Assembly: GCF_003286085.1 (NCBI RefSeq)
Contig: NW_020825706.1
Coordinates: forward strand, 4,402,001-4,466,000
Length of the DNA stretch: 64,000 nucleotides
Reading direction: 5' to 3'
Source of the DNA: Drosophila persimilis
Taxonomy: Eukaryota; Arthropoda; Insecta; Diptera; Drosophilidae
Shown in pieces: positions 13,080 to 27,400 of this stretch. Below the pieces are notes generated by a model. The model was not told the origin of the DNA. It did not search any database and saw only the letters and a list, made by a program, of their open reading frames with translations. Within the stretch, counting starts at the first letter, position 1, and each line of letters begins with the position of its first letter. The translations under genes were made by a program, and so were the position numbers.

Positions 13080-16000
13080 GAAAACTTTTCTCCACGGGGG
13101 GAAATTTATATCCTCTGCTGGACATTTTATCTCTGCTGACGAAATACGTCTCTGGCAGAAAACTTATCTCCGGCGGCGGGAAATCAATATCCCCTGCCGG
13201 ACAACTTATCTCCGCTGACGAAATACGTCTCTCCGCTGGCGGAAAACTTATTTCCGGTGCAGGGAAATCTATATCCCCTGCCAGACAACTTATCTCTGCT
13301 AACGAAATACGTCTCTCCGCTTGCAGAAAACTTATCTCTGCTGACGAAATACGTCTCTCCGCTTGCAGAAAACTTTTCTCCACGGGGGGAAATTTATAAC
13401 CTCTGCTGGACATTTTATCTCTGCTGACGAAATACGGCTCTGGCAGAAAACTTATCTCCGGCGGCGGGAAATCAATATCCCCTGCCGGACAACTTATCTC
13501 CGCTGACGAAATACGTCTCTCCGCTGGCGGAAAACTTATTTCCGGTGCAGGGAAATCTATATCCCCTGCCAGACAACTTATCTCTGCTAACGAAATACGT
13601 CTCTCCGCTGGCGGAAAACTTATTTCCGGTGCAGGGAAATCTATATCCCCTGCCGGACAACTTATCTCTGCTGACGAAATACGTCTCTGCCCTTGCAGAA
13701 AACTTATCTCCGGCGGCGAGAAGTTTATATCCCCGGCCTGACAACTTATCTCTGCTGACGAAATACGTCTCTCCGCTTGCAGAAAACTTTTCTCCACGGG
13801 GGGAAATTTATATCCTCTGCCGGACATTTTATCTCTGCTGACAAAATACATCTCTCCGCTTGCAGAAAACTTATCTCTGCTGACGAAATACGTCTCTCCG
13901 CTTGCAGAAAACTTATATCCGGTGGCGGGAAATATATATCCCCTGCCGGACAACTTATCTCCGCTGACGAAATACGTCTCTCCGCTGGCGGAAAACTTAT
14001 TTCCGGTGCAGGGAAATCTATATCCCCTGCCAGACAACTTATCTCTGCTAACGAAATACGTCTCTCCGCTGGCGGAAAACTTATTTCCGGTGCAGGGAAA
14101 TCTATATCCCCTGCCGGACAACTTATCTCTGCTGACGAAATACGTCTCTCCCCTTGCAGAAAACTTATCTCCGGCGGCGAGAAGCTTATATCCCCAGCCT
14201 GACAACTTATCTCTGCTGACGAAATACGTCTCTCCGCTTGCAGAAAACTTTTCTCCACGGGGGGAAATTTATATCCTCTGCTGGACATTTTATCTCTGCT
14301 GACGAAATACGTCTCTACGCTGGCAGAAAACTTATCTCCGGCGGCGGGAAATCAATATCCCCTGCCGGACAACTTATCTCCGCTGACGAAATACGTCTCT
14401 CCGCTGGCGGAAAACTTATTTCCGGTGCAGGGAAATCTATATCCCCTGCCAGACAACTTATCTCTGCTAACGAAATACGTCTCTCCGCTGGCGGAAAACT
14501 TATTTCCGGTGCAGGGAAATCTATATCCCCTGCCGGACAACTTATCTCTGCTGACGAAATACGTCTCTCCCCTTGCAGAAAACTTATCTCCGGCGGCGAG
14601 AAGTTTATATCCCCGGCCTGACAACTTATCTCTGCTGCCGAAATACGTCTCTCCGCTTGCAGAAAACTTTTCTCCACGGGGGGAAATTTATATCCTCTGC
14701 CGGACATTTTATCTCTGCTGACAAAATATATCTCTCCGCTTGCAGAAAACTTATCTCTGCTGACGAAATACGTCTCTCCGCTTGCAGAAAACTTTTCTCC
14801 ATGGGGGGAAATTTATATCCTCTGCCGGACATTTTATCTCTGCTGACAAAATACATCTCTCCGCTTGCAGAAAACTTATCTCTGCTGACGAAATACGTCT
14901 CTCCGCTTGCAGAAAACTTATATCCGGTGGCGGGAAATATATATCCCCTGCCGGACATCTTATCTCTGCTGACGAAATACGTCTCTCCGCTTGCGGAAAA
15001 CTTAATTCCGGTGCCGGGAAATCTATATCCCCTGCCGGACAACTTATCTCTGCTGACGAAATACGTCTCTCCGCTTGCAGAAAACTTATCTCCGGCGGCG
15101 AGAAGTTTATATCCCCGGCCTGACAACTTATCTCTGCTGACGAAATATGTCTCTCCGCTTGCAGAAAACTTTTCTCCACGGGGGGAAATTTATATCCTCT
15201 GCTGGACATTTTATCTCTGCTGACAAAATACATCTCTCCGCTTGCAGAAAACTTATCTCTGCTGACGAAATACGTCTCTCCGCTTGCAGAAAACTTTTCT
15301 CCACGGGGGGAAATTTATATCCTCTGCTGGACATTTTATCTCTGCTGACGAAATACGTCTCTACGCTGGCAGAAAACTTATCTCCGGCGGCGGGAAATCA
15401 ATATCCCCTGCCGGACAACTTATCTCCGCTGACGAATTACGTTTCTCCGCCGGCAGAAAACTTATCTCCGCTGGCAGAACATTTACTTATGGAGGCGAGG
15501 AATTTATATCACTTGCCTGACATCTTATCTCTACTGACAAAATACATCTCTTCGCTGGCGGAAAACTTATCTGCGGTGGCGGAAATTTATATCCGCTGGC
15601 GGAAAACTTTTCTCCGACAACAGACATCTTATCTTCGCTGCCGGACAACTTATCTCTGGTGACGAACTACGATTCTCCGCCGGCAGAAAACTTATCTCCG
15701 CTGGCAGAACATTTACCTCCGTCGGCGGGAAATTTATATACCCTGACGGACATCTTATCTCGGCTGACAAAATACATCTCTCCGCTGGAGGAAAACTTAT
15801 TTCCGATGGCGGGAAATCTATATCCCCTGCCGGACAACTTATCTCTGCTGACGAAATACGTCTCTCCGCTTGCAGAAAACTTATCTCCGGCGGTGGGAAA
15901 TTTATATCCCATGCCGGACAGCTTATCTCTGCTAACGAAATACGTCTCTCCACTGGCGGAAAACTTATTTCCGGTGCCGGGAAATCTATATCCGCTGGCG

Positions 16001-18240
16001 GACAACTTATCTCCGCTGACGAATTACGTTTCTCCGCCGGCAGAAAACTAATCTCCGCTGGCAGAACATTTGCCTCCGGCGGCGGGAAATCTATATCCCC
16101 TGCCGGACATCTTATCTCTGCTAACAAAATACGTCTCTCCGCTGGAGGAAAACTTATTTCCGATGGCGGGAAATCTATATCCCCTGCCGGACAACTTATC
16201 TCTGCTGACGAACTACGATTCTCCGCCGGCAGAAAACTTATCTGGCAGAACATTTACCTCCGTCGGCGGGAAATTTATATACCCTGACGGACATCTTATC
16301 TCGGCTGACAAAATACATCTCTCCGCTGGAGGAAAACTTATTGCCGATGGCGGGAAATCTATATCCCCTGCCGGACAACTTATCTCTGCTGACGAAATGC
16401 GTCTCTCCGCTGGCGGAAAACTAATTTCCGGTGGCGGGAAATTTATATCCCCTGCCGGACAGCTTTTCTCTGCTAACGAAATACGTCTCTCCACTGGCGG
16501 AAAACTTATCTCCGACGGCGGGAAATTTACATCCCCTGACTGACAATATATCCCCGCTGACGAATTACGTTTCTCCGCCGGCAGAAAACTAATCTCCGCT
16601 GGCAGAACATTTACCTCCGGGGGCGGGAAATTTATATCCCCTGCCGGAAATCTTATCTCGGCTGACAAAATACATCTCTCCGGTGGCAGAAAACTTACTT
16701 CCGGTGGCGGGAAATCTATATCCCCTGCCAGACAACTTATCTCTGCTGACAAAATACGTCTCTACGCTGGCAGAAAACTTATCTCCGGCGGTGGGAAATT
16801 TATATCCCCTGCCGGACAGCTTATCTCTGCTAACGAAATACGTCTCTCCACAGGCGGAAAACTTACTTCCGGTGTCGGGAACTCTATATCCCCTGCCGGA
16901 CAAATTATCTCCGCAGACGAATTACGTTCCTCCGCCGGCAGAAAACTTATCTCTGCTGGCAGAACATTTACCTCCGGCGGCGGGAAATTTATATCCTCCG
17001 CTGACGGAAAACTTATTTCTCGTGGCGGGAAATATATATCCCCTGCCGGACAACATATCTCTGCTGACGAAATAAGTCTCTCCGCTTGCAGAAAACTTAT
17101 CTTCGGCGGCGAGAACATTATATCCCCGGCCTGACAACTTATCTCTGCTAACGAAATACGTCTCTCAGCTGGCGGAAAACTTATTTAAGGTGGCGGGAAA
17201 TATATATCCCCTGCCGGACAACTTATCTCTGCTGACGAAATACGTCTCTCCGCTTGCAGAAAACTTATCTCTGCTGACGAAATACGTCTCTCCGCTTGCA
17301 GAAAACTTTTCTCCACGGGGGGAAATTTATATCCTCTGCTGGACATTTTATCTCTGCTGACGACATACGTCTCTACGCTGGCAGAAAACTTATCTCCGGC
17401 GGCGGGAAATCAATATCCCCTGCCAGACAACTTATCTCCGCTGACGAAATACGTCTCTCCGCTGGCGGAAAACTTATTTCCGGTGCAGGGAAATCTATAT
17501 CCGCTGCCGGACATCTTATCTCTGCTGACGAAATACGTCTCTCCGCTTGCGGAAAACTTATTTCCGGTGCCGGGAAATCTATATCCCCTGCCGGACAACT
17601 TATCTCTGCTGACGAAATACGTCTCTCCGCATGCAGAAAACTTATCTCCGGCGGCGAGAAGTTTATATCCCCGGCCTGACAACTTATCTCTGCTGACGAA
17701 ATACGTCTCTCCGCTTGCAGAAAACTTTTCTCCACGGGGGGAAATTTATATCCTCTGCTGGACATTTTATCTCTGCTGACAAAATACATCTCTCCGCTTG
17801 CAGAAAACTTATCTCTGCTGACGAAATACGTCTCTCCGCTTGCAGAAAACTTATCTCCGGCGGCGGGAAATCAATATCCCCTGCCGGACAACTTATCTCC
17901 GCTGACGAATTACGTTTCTCCGCCGGAAGAAAACTTATCTCCGCTGGCAGAACATTTACTTATGGAGGCGAGGAATTTATATCACCTGCCGGACATCTTA
18001 TCTGTGCTGACGAAATACGTCTCTCCGCTTGCGGAAAACTTATTTCCGGTGCCGGGAAATCTATATCCCCTGCCGGACAACTTATCTCTGCTGACGAAAT
18101 ACGTCTCTCCGCTTGCAGAAAACTTATCTCCGGCGGCGAGAAGTTTATATCCCCGGCCTGACAACTTATCTCTGCTGACGAAATACGTCTCTACGCTTGC
18201 AGAAAACTTTTCTCCACGGGGGAAATTTATATCCTCTGCT
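13080..18240. repeat. satellite subregion with G-run monomer variant
   Basis: This part of block 1 is marked by a variant monomer reading TTTTCTCCACGGGGGGAAAT, followed by TTATATCCTCTGCTGGAC. It recurs near 13085, 13375, 13790, 14250, 14670, 14795 (as CCATGGGGGG), 15170, 15295, 17305, 17730 and 18215 (one G fewer). The six-G run makes the monomer one base longer than 21, so reading frames rotate at every copy. The intervening part (about 15480-17150) carries the ordinary variants and a CTTATGGAGGCGAGG module. Confidence 0.7.
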
Positions 18241-18606
18241 GGACATTTTATCTCTGCTGACGAAATACGTCTCTACGCTGGCAGAAAACTTATCTCCGGC
18301 GGCGGGAAATCAATATCCCCTGCCGGACAACTTATCTCCGCTGACGAATTACGTTTCTCCGCCGGCAGAAAACTTATCTTCGCTGGCAGAACATTTACTT
18401 ATGGAGGCGAGGAATTTATATCACCTGCCGGACATCTTATCTCTACTGACAAAATACATCTCTTCGCTGGCGGAAAACTTATCTGCGGTGGCGGAAATTT
18501 ATATCCGCTGGCGGAAAACTTTTCTCCGATAACAGACATCTTATCTTCGCTGCCGGACAACTTATCTCTGCTGACGAACTACGATTCTCCGCCGGCAGAA
18601 AACTTA

Positions 18607-19698
18607 TCTCCGCTGGCAGAACATTTACCTCCGTCGGCGGGAAATTTATATACCCTGACGGACATCTTATCTCGGCTGACAAAATACATCTCTCCGCTGG
18701 AGGAAAACTTATTTCCGATGGCGGGAAATCTATATCCCCTGCGGGACAACTTATCTCTGCTGACGAAATGCGTCTCTCCGCTGGCGGAAAACTAATTTCC
18801 GGTGGCGGGAAATTTATATCCCCTGCCGGACAGCTTATCTCTGCTAACGAAATACGTCTCTCCACTGGCGGAAAACTTATCTCCGACAGCGGGAAATTTA
18901 CATCCCCTAACGGATAATTTATCCCCGCTGACGAACTACGATTCTCCGCCGGCAGAAAACTTATCTCCGCTGGCAGAACATTTACCTCCGTCGGCGGGAA
19001 ATTTATATACCCTGACGGACATCTTATCTCGGCTGACAAAATACATCTCTCCGCTGAAGGAAAACTTATTTCCGATGGCGGGAAATCTATATCCCCTGCG
19101 GGACAACTTATCTCTGCTGACGAAATGCGTCTCTCCGCTGGCGGAAAACTAATTTCCGGTGGCGGGAAATTTATATCCCCTGCCGGACAGCTTATCTCTG
19201 CTAACGAAATACGTCTCTCCACTGGCGGAAAACTTATCTCCGACGGCGGGAAATTTACATCCCCTAACGGATAATTTATCCCCGCTGACGAACTACGATT
19301 CTCCGCCGGCAGAAAACTTATCTCCGCTGGCAGAACATTTACCTCCGTCGGCGGGAAATTTATATACCCTGACGGACATCTTATCTCGGCTGACAAAATA
19401 CATCTCTCCGCTGAAGGAAAACTTATTTCCGGTGCCGGGAAATCTATATCCGCTGGCGGAAAACTTATCTCCGCTGACGAATTACGTTTCTCCGCCGGCA
19501 GAAAACTAATCTCCGCTGGCAGAACATTTGCCTCCGGCGGCGGGAAATCTATATCCCCTGCCGGACATCTTATCTCTGCTAACAAAATACGTCTCTCCGC
19601 TGGAGGAACACTTATTTCCGATGGCGGGGAATTTATATCCCCTGCCGGACAACTTATCTCTGCTGACGAACTACGATTCTCCGCCGGCAGAAAACTTA
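18607..19698. repeat. satellite HOR, 357-bp family
   Basis: Three consecutive copies begin at TCTCCGCTGGCAGAACATTT at 18607, 18964 and 19321, each 357 bp (17 monomers) apart. The next equivalent position is 19699, 378 bp (18 monomers) on. Copies carry the CCGTCGGCGGG and CCGATGGCGGG variants. Confidence 0.8.
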
Positions 19699-20863
19699 TC
19701 TCCGCTGGCAGAACATTTACCTTCGTCGGCGGGAAATTTATATACCCTGACGGACATCTTATCTCGGCTGACAAAATACATCTCTCCGCTGGAGGAAAAC
19801 TTATTTCCGATGGCGGGAAATCTATATCCCCTGCCGGACAACTTATCTCTGCTGACGAAATGCGTCTCTCCGCTGGCGGAAAACTAATTTCTGGTGGCGG
19901 GAAATTTATATCCCCTGCCGGACAGCTTATCTCTGCTAACGAAATACGTCTCTCCACTGGCGGAAAACTTATCTCCGACGGCGGGAAATTTACATCCCCT
20001 GACGGATAATTTATCCCCGCTGACGAATTACGTTTCTCCGCCGGCAGAAAACTAATCTCCGCTGGCAGAACATTTGCCTCCGGCGGCGGGAAATCTATAT
20101 CCCCTGCCGGACATCTTATCTCTGCTAACAAAATACGTCTCTCCGCTGTCGGAAAACTTATCTCCAGTGGCGGGAAATATATATCCCCTGCCGGACAACT
20201 TATCTCTGCTGACGAAATACGTCTCTACGCTGGCAGAAAACTTATCTCCGGCGGTGGGAAATTTATATCCCATGCCGGACAGCTTATCTCTGCTAACGAA
20301 ACACGTCTCTCCACTGGCGGAAAACTTATTTCCGGTGCCGGGAAATCTATATCCGCTGGCGGACAACTTATCTCCGCTGGCAGACAATGTATCTTCGCTG
20401 ACGAACTACGAATCTCCACGGGCAGAAATCTTATCTCCGACGGCGGGAAATTTACATCCCCTGACGGACAATATATCCCCGCTGACGAATTACGTTTCTC
20501 CGCCGGCAGAAAACTAATCTCCGCTGGCAGAACATTTACCTCCGGGGGCGGGAAATTTATATCCCCTGCCGGAAATCTTATCTCGGCTGACAAAATACGT
20601 CTCTACGCTGGCAGAACATTTACCTCCGGCGGCGGGAAATTTATATTATACGTCTTGTGGCGGGAAATATATATCCCCTGCCGGACAACTTATCTCTGCT
20701 GACGAAATAAGTCTCTCCGCTTGCAGAAAACTTATCTCTGCTGACGAAATAAGTCTCTCCGCTTGCAGAAAACTTATCTTCGGCGGCGAGAACATTATAT
20801 CCCCGGCCTGACAACTTATCTCTGCTAACGAAATACGTCTCTCCGCTGGCGGAAAACTTATTT

Positions 20864-23450
20864 AAGGTGGCGGGAAATATATATCCCCTGCCGGACAACT
20901 TATCTCTGCAGACGAAATACGTCTCTACGCTGGCAGAAAACTTATCTCCGGCGGCGGGAAATCAATATCCCCTGCCAGACAACTTATCTCTGCTTACGAA
21001 ATACGTCTCTCCGTTGGAGGAAAACTTATTTCCGGTGCTGGGAAATCTATATCCGCTGGCGGACAACCTATCTCCGCTGGCAGACAATTTATCTCCGCTG
21101 ACGAACTACGATTCTCCACGGGCAGAAATCTTATCTCCGACGTCGGGAAATTTACATCCCCTGACGGACAATATATCCCCGCTGACGAATTACGTTTCTC
21201 CGCCGGCAGAAAACTAATCTCCGCTGGCTCCCCTCCCAGACAACTTATCTCTGCTGACAAAATACGTCTCTACGCTGGCAGAAAACTTATCTCCGGCGGT
21301 GGGAAATTTATATCCCCTTCCGGACAGCTTATCTCTGCTAACGAAATACGTCTCTCCACTGGCGGAAAACTTACTTCCGGTGTCGGGAAATCTATATCCC
21401 CTGCCGGACAGCTTATCTCCGCAGACGAACTACGTTCCTCCGCCGGCAGAAAACTTATCTCTGCTGGCAGAAGATTTACCTCCGGCGGTGGGAAATTTAT
21501 ATCCCCTGCCGGACAGCTTATCTCTGCTAACGAAATACGTCTCTCCACTGGCGGAAAACTTATCTCCGACGGCGGGAAATTTACATCCCCTGACGGATAA
21601 TTTATCCCCGCTGACGAATTACGTTTCTCCGCCGGCAGAAAACTAATCTCCGCTGGCAGAAAATTTACCTCCGGGGGCGGGAAATTTTAGATCCCCTGCC
21701 GGAAATCTTATCTCGGCTGACAAAATACATCTCTCCGCTGGCAGAAAACTTACTTCCGGTGGCGGGAAATCTATATCCCCTCCCAGACAATTTATCTCTG
21801 CTGACAAAATACGTCTCTACGCTGGCAGAAAACTTATCTCCGGCGGTGGGAAATTTATATCCCCTTCCGGACAGCTTATCTCTGCTAACGAAATACGTCT
21901 CTCCACTGACGGAAAACTTACTTCCGGTGTCGGGAAATCTATATCCCCTGCCGGACAGCTTATCTCTGCTGGCAGACAATTAATCTCCGCTGACGAACTA
22001 CGATTCTCCACGGGCAGAAATCTTATCTCCGACGGCGGGAAATTTACATCCCCTGACGGATAATTTATCCCCGCTGACGAATTACGTTTCTCCGCCGGCA
22101 GAAAACTAATCTCCGCTGGCAGAAAATTTACCTCCGGGGGCGGGAAATTTTAGATCCCCTGCCGGAAATCTTATCTCGGCTGACAAAATACATCTCTCCG
22201 CTGGCAGAAAACTTACTTCCGGTGGCGGGAAATCTATATCCCCTCCCAGACAACTTATCTCTGCTGACAAAATACGTCTCTACGCTGGCAGAAAACTTAT
22301 CTCCGGCGGTGGGAAATTTATATCCCCTTCCGGACAGCTTATCTCTGCTAACGAAATACGTCTCTCCACTGGCGGAAAACTTACTTCCGGTGTCGGGAAA
22401 TCTATATCCCCTGCCGGACAGCTTATCTCCGCAGACGAACTACGTTCCTCAGCCAGAAAACTTATCTCTGCTGGCAGAAGATTTACCTCCGGCGGCGGGA
22501 AATTTATATCCCCTGCCGGACAGCTAATCTCTGCTAACGAAATACGTCTCTCCGCTGGCGGAAAACTTATTTCTCGTGGCGGGTAATATATATCCCCTGC
22601 CGGACAACTTATCTCTGCTGACGAAATAAGTCTCTCCGCTTGCAGAAAACTTATCTCTGCTGACGAAATAAGTCTCTCCGCTTGCAGAAAACTTATCTTC
22701 GGCGGCGAGAACATTATATCCCCGGCCTGACAACTTGTCTCTGCTAACGAAATACGTCTCTCCGCTGGCGGAAAACTTATTTAAGGTGGCGGGAAATATA
22801 TATCCCCTGCCGGACAACTTATCTCTGCAGACGAAATACGTCTCTACGCTGGCAGAAAACTTATCTCCGGCGGCGGGAAATCAATATCCCCTGCCAGACA
22901 ACTTATCTCTGCTTACGAAATACGTCTCTCCGTTGGAGGAAAACTTATTTCCGGTGCTGGGAAATCTATATCCGCTGGCGGACAACCTATCTCCGCTGGC
23001 AGACAATTTATCTCCGCTGACGAGCTACGATTCTCCACTGGCAGAAATCTTATCTCCGACGGCGGGAAATTTACATCACCTGACGGACAATATATTCCCG
23101 CTGACGAAGTACGTTTCTCCGCCGGCAGAAAACTAATCTCCGCTGGCAGAACATTTACCTCCGGGGGTGGGAAATTTATATCCCCTGCCGGAAATCTTAT
23201 CTCGGCTGACAAAATACATCTCTCCGCTGGCAGAAAACTTACTTCCGGTGGCGGGAAATCTATATCCCCTGCCGGACAACTTATCTCTGCTGACGAAATA
23301 CGTCTCTCCGCTTGCAGAAAACTTATCTCTGCTGACGAAATACGTCTCTCCGCTGGCGGAAAACTTATCTCCGGTGGCGGGAAATATATATCCCCTGCCG
23401 GACAACTTATCTCTGCTGACGAAATACGTCTCTCCGCTGGCGGAAAACTA
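20864..23450. repeat. satellite HOR, about 1.9 kb family
   Basis: The module starting AAGGTGGCGGGAAATATA at 20864 recurs at 22783, an offset of 1919 bp. Inside it, a shorter segment beginning near 21759 is repeated near 22222 (offset 463 bp). Neither offset is a multiple of 21, so small indels have accumulated. Confidence 0.65.
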
Positions 23451-24479
23451 ATTTCCGTTGGCGGGAAATATATATCCTCTGCCGGACAACTTATCTCTGC
23501 TGACAAAATACGTCTCTACGCTGGCAGAAAACTTATCTCCGGCGGTAGGAAATTTATATCCCCTGCCGGACAACTTATCTCTGCTGACAAAATACATCTC
23601 TCCGCTGGCGGAAAACTTATCTACGGTAGCGGGAAATTTATATCCGCTGGCGGAAAACTTTTCTCCGCTGACAGACATCTTATCTTATCTTTGCTGACAA
23701 AATACGTCTTTCTGCGGGCAGAAAACTTATCTCCGGCGGCGGGAAATCTATATTCCCTGCCAGACAACTTATCTCTGCTCACAAAATATATCTCCGGCGG
23801 CGTGAAATCTATATTCCCTGCCAGACAACTTATCTCTGCTGACGAAATACGTTTCTTCGCTGGCAGAAAACTTATCTCCGGTGGCGGGAAATTTCTATCC
23901 GCTGGCGGAAAACTTTTCTCCAGAGGGGGAAATTTATAGCCCCTGCCGGACAACTTATCTCCGCTGACGAACTACGTATCTCCGCCGGCAGAAAACTTAT
24001 CTCCGCTGGCAGAACATTTACCTCCGGCGGCGGAAAATTTATATCCCCTGCCGGACAACTTATCTCTGCTGACAAAATACGTCTTTCCGGTGGCGGAAAA
24101 CTTATCTCCGGTGGCGGGAAATTTATATCCCCTGCCGGACAACTTATCACTGCTGACAAAAGACGTCTCTCCGCTGGCAGAAAACTTATCTCCGGTGGCG
24201 GAAAACTTTTCTCCAGAGGGGGAAATTTATAGCCTCTGCCGGACAACTTATCTCTGCTGACAAAATACGTCTCCCCGGTGGCGGAAAACTTATCTCCGGT
24301 GGCGGGAAATTTATATCCCCTGCCGGACAACTTATCTCTGCTGACAAAATAAGTCTCTCCGCTGGCAGAAAACTTATCTTCGGTGGCGGGAAATTTATAT
24401 CCCCTGCCGGACAACTTTTCTCCAGAGGGGGAAATTTATAGCACCTGCCGGACAACTTATCTCTGCAGACGAAATACGT

Positions 24480-27400
24480 CTCTCCGCTGGCGGAAAACTA
24501 ATTTCCGGTGGCGGGAAATATATATCCCCTGCCGGACAACTTATCTCTGCTGACAAAATACGTCTCTCCGCTGGCGGAAAACTTATCTACGCAGACGACC
24601 TACGTTTCTCCGCCGGCAGAAAACTTATCTCCGCTGGCAAAACATTTACTTCCGGCGGCGGGACATCTTATCTCGGCAAACAAAATACGTCTCTCCGCTG
24701 GCGGAAAACTTATTTCCGGTGCCGGAAAATCTATATCCCCTGCCGTACAACTTATCTCTGCTGACGAAATATGTCTCTACGCTGGCAGAAAACTTATCTC
24801 CGGCGGAGGGAAATTTATATCCCCTGCCGGACAACTTATCTCTGCTGACAAAATACGTCTCTCCGGTGGCAGAAAACTTATCTAAGGCGGCGAAAAGTTT
24901 ATATCCCCGGCCTGACAACTTATCTCTGCTGACGAAATACGTCTCTACGCTGGCAGAAAACTTATTTCCGGTGGCGGGAAATCTATATCCCCTGCCGGAC
25001 AACTTATCTCTGCTGACGAAATACGTCTCTCCGCTTGCAGAAAACTTATCTCCGGCGGCGAGAAGCTTATATCCCCGGCCTGACAACTTATCTCTGCTGG
25101 CGGAAAACTTATTTCCGGTGGCGGGAAATATATATCCCTTGCCGGACAACTTATCTCTGCTGACGAAATACGTCTCTCCGCTTGCAGAAAACTTATCTCT
25201 GCTGACGAAATACGCCTCTCCGCTTGCAGAAAACTTATCTCCGGCGGCGAGAAGTTTATATACCCAGCCTGACAACTTATCTCTGCTAACGAAATACGTC
25301 TCTCCGGTGGCGGAAAACTTATCTCCGGCGGCGGGAAATCTATATTCCCTGCCAGACAACTTATCTCTGTTGACGAAATACGTCTCTCCGCTGGCGGAAA
25401 ACTTATTTCCGGTGCCGGGAAATCTATATCCGCTGGCGGACAGCTTATCTCCGCTGGCAGACCATTTATCTCCGCTGACGAACTACGATTCTCCGCTGGC
25501 AGAAATGTTCTCTACGGCGGCGGGAATTTTTTAAATCCCCTGACGGACAATTTATCCCCGCTGACGAATTACGTTTCTCCGCCGGCAGAAAACTTGTCTC
25601 CGCTGGCTGAACATTTACTTACTTTACTTATGGCGGCGAGGAATATATATCACCTGCCGGACATCTTATCTCTGCTGACAAAATACATCTCTTCGCTGGC
25701 GGAAAACTTATTTCCGGTGGCGGGAAATCTATATCCCCTGCCGGACATCTTATCTCTGCTGACGAAATACATCTCTCCGCTTGCAGAAAACTTATCTCCG
25801 GCGGCGAAAAGTTTATATCCCCGGCCTGACAACTTATCTCTGCTGACGAAATACGTCTCTTCGCTGGCAGTAAACTTATCTCCGGTGGCGGGAAATATAT
25901 ATCCCCTGCAGGGCAACTTATATCCGCAGACGAACTACGTTCCTCCGTCTTCAGAAAACTTATCTCTGCTGGCAGAACATTTACCTCCGGCGGCGGGAAA
26001 TTTATATCCCCTGCCGGACAACTTATCTCTACTGACAAAATACGTCTCTCCGCTTGCAGAAAACTTATCTCCGGCGGCGAGAAGTTTATATCCCCGGCCT
26101 GACAACTTATCCCTGCTAACGAAATATGTCTCTCCGCTGTCGGAAAACTTATTTCCGGTGGCGGGAAATATATATCCCCTGCCGGACAACTTATCTCTGC
26201 TGACGAAATACGTCTCTCCGCTGGCAGTAAACTTATCTCCGGCGGCGGGAAATATATATCCCCTGCCGGACAACTTATCTCTGCTGACAAAATACGTCTC
26301 TCCGCTGGCGGAAAACTTATCTACGCAGACGACCTACGTTTCTCCGCCGGCAGAAAACTTATCTCCGCTGGCAAAACATTTACTTCCGGCGGCGGGACAT
26401 CTTATCTCGGCAAACAAAATACGTCTCTCCGCTGGCGGAAAACTTATTTCCGGTGCCGGAAAATCTATATCCCCTGCCGTACAACTTATCTCTGCTGACG
26501 AAATATGTCTCTACGCTGGCAGAAAACTTATCTCCGGCGGAGGGAAATTTATATCCCCTGCCGGACAACTTATCTCTGCTGACAAAATACGTCTCTCCGG
26601 TGGCAGAAAACTTATCTAAGGCGGCGAGAAGTTTATATCCCCGGCCTGACAACTTATCTCTGCTGACGAAATACGTCTCTACTCTGGCAGAAAACTTATT
26701 TCCGGTGGCGGGAAATCTATATCCCCTGCCGGACAACTTATCTCTGCTGACGAAATACGTCTCTCCGCTTGCAGAAAACTTATCTTCGGCGGCGAGAAGC
26801 TTATATCCCCGGCCTGACAACTTATCTCTGCTGGCGGAAAACTTATTTCCGGTGGCGGGAATTATATATCCCTTGCCGGAAAACTTATCTCTGCTGACGA
26901 AATACGTCTCTCCGCTTGCAGAAAACTTATCTCTGCTGACGAAATACGCCTCTCCGCTTGCAGAAAACTTATCTCCGGCGGCGAGAAGTTTATATACCCG
27001 GCCTGACAACTTATCTCTGCTAACGAAATACGTCTCTCCGGTGGCGTAAAACTTATCTCCGGCGGCGGGAAATCTATATTCCCTGCCAGACAACTTATCT
27101 CTGTTGACGAAATACGTCTCTCCGCTGGCGGAAAACTTATTTCCGGTGCCGGGAAATCTATATCCGCTGGCGGACAGCTTATCTCCGCTGGCAGACCATT
27201 TATCTCCGCTGACAAACTACGATTCTCCGCTGGCAGAAATGTTCTCTGCGGCGGCGGGAATTTTTTAAATCCCCTGACGGACAATTTATCCCCGCTGACG
27301 AATTACGTTTCTCCGCCGGCAGAAAACTTGTCTCCGCTGGCTGAACATTTACTTACTTTACTTATGGCGGCGAGGAATATATATCACCTGCCGGACATCT

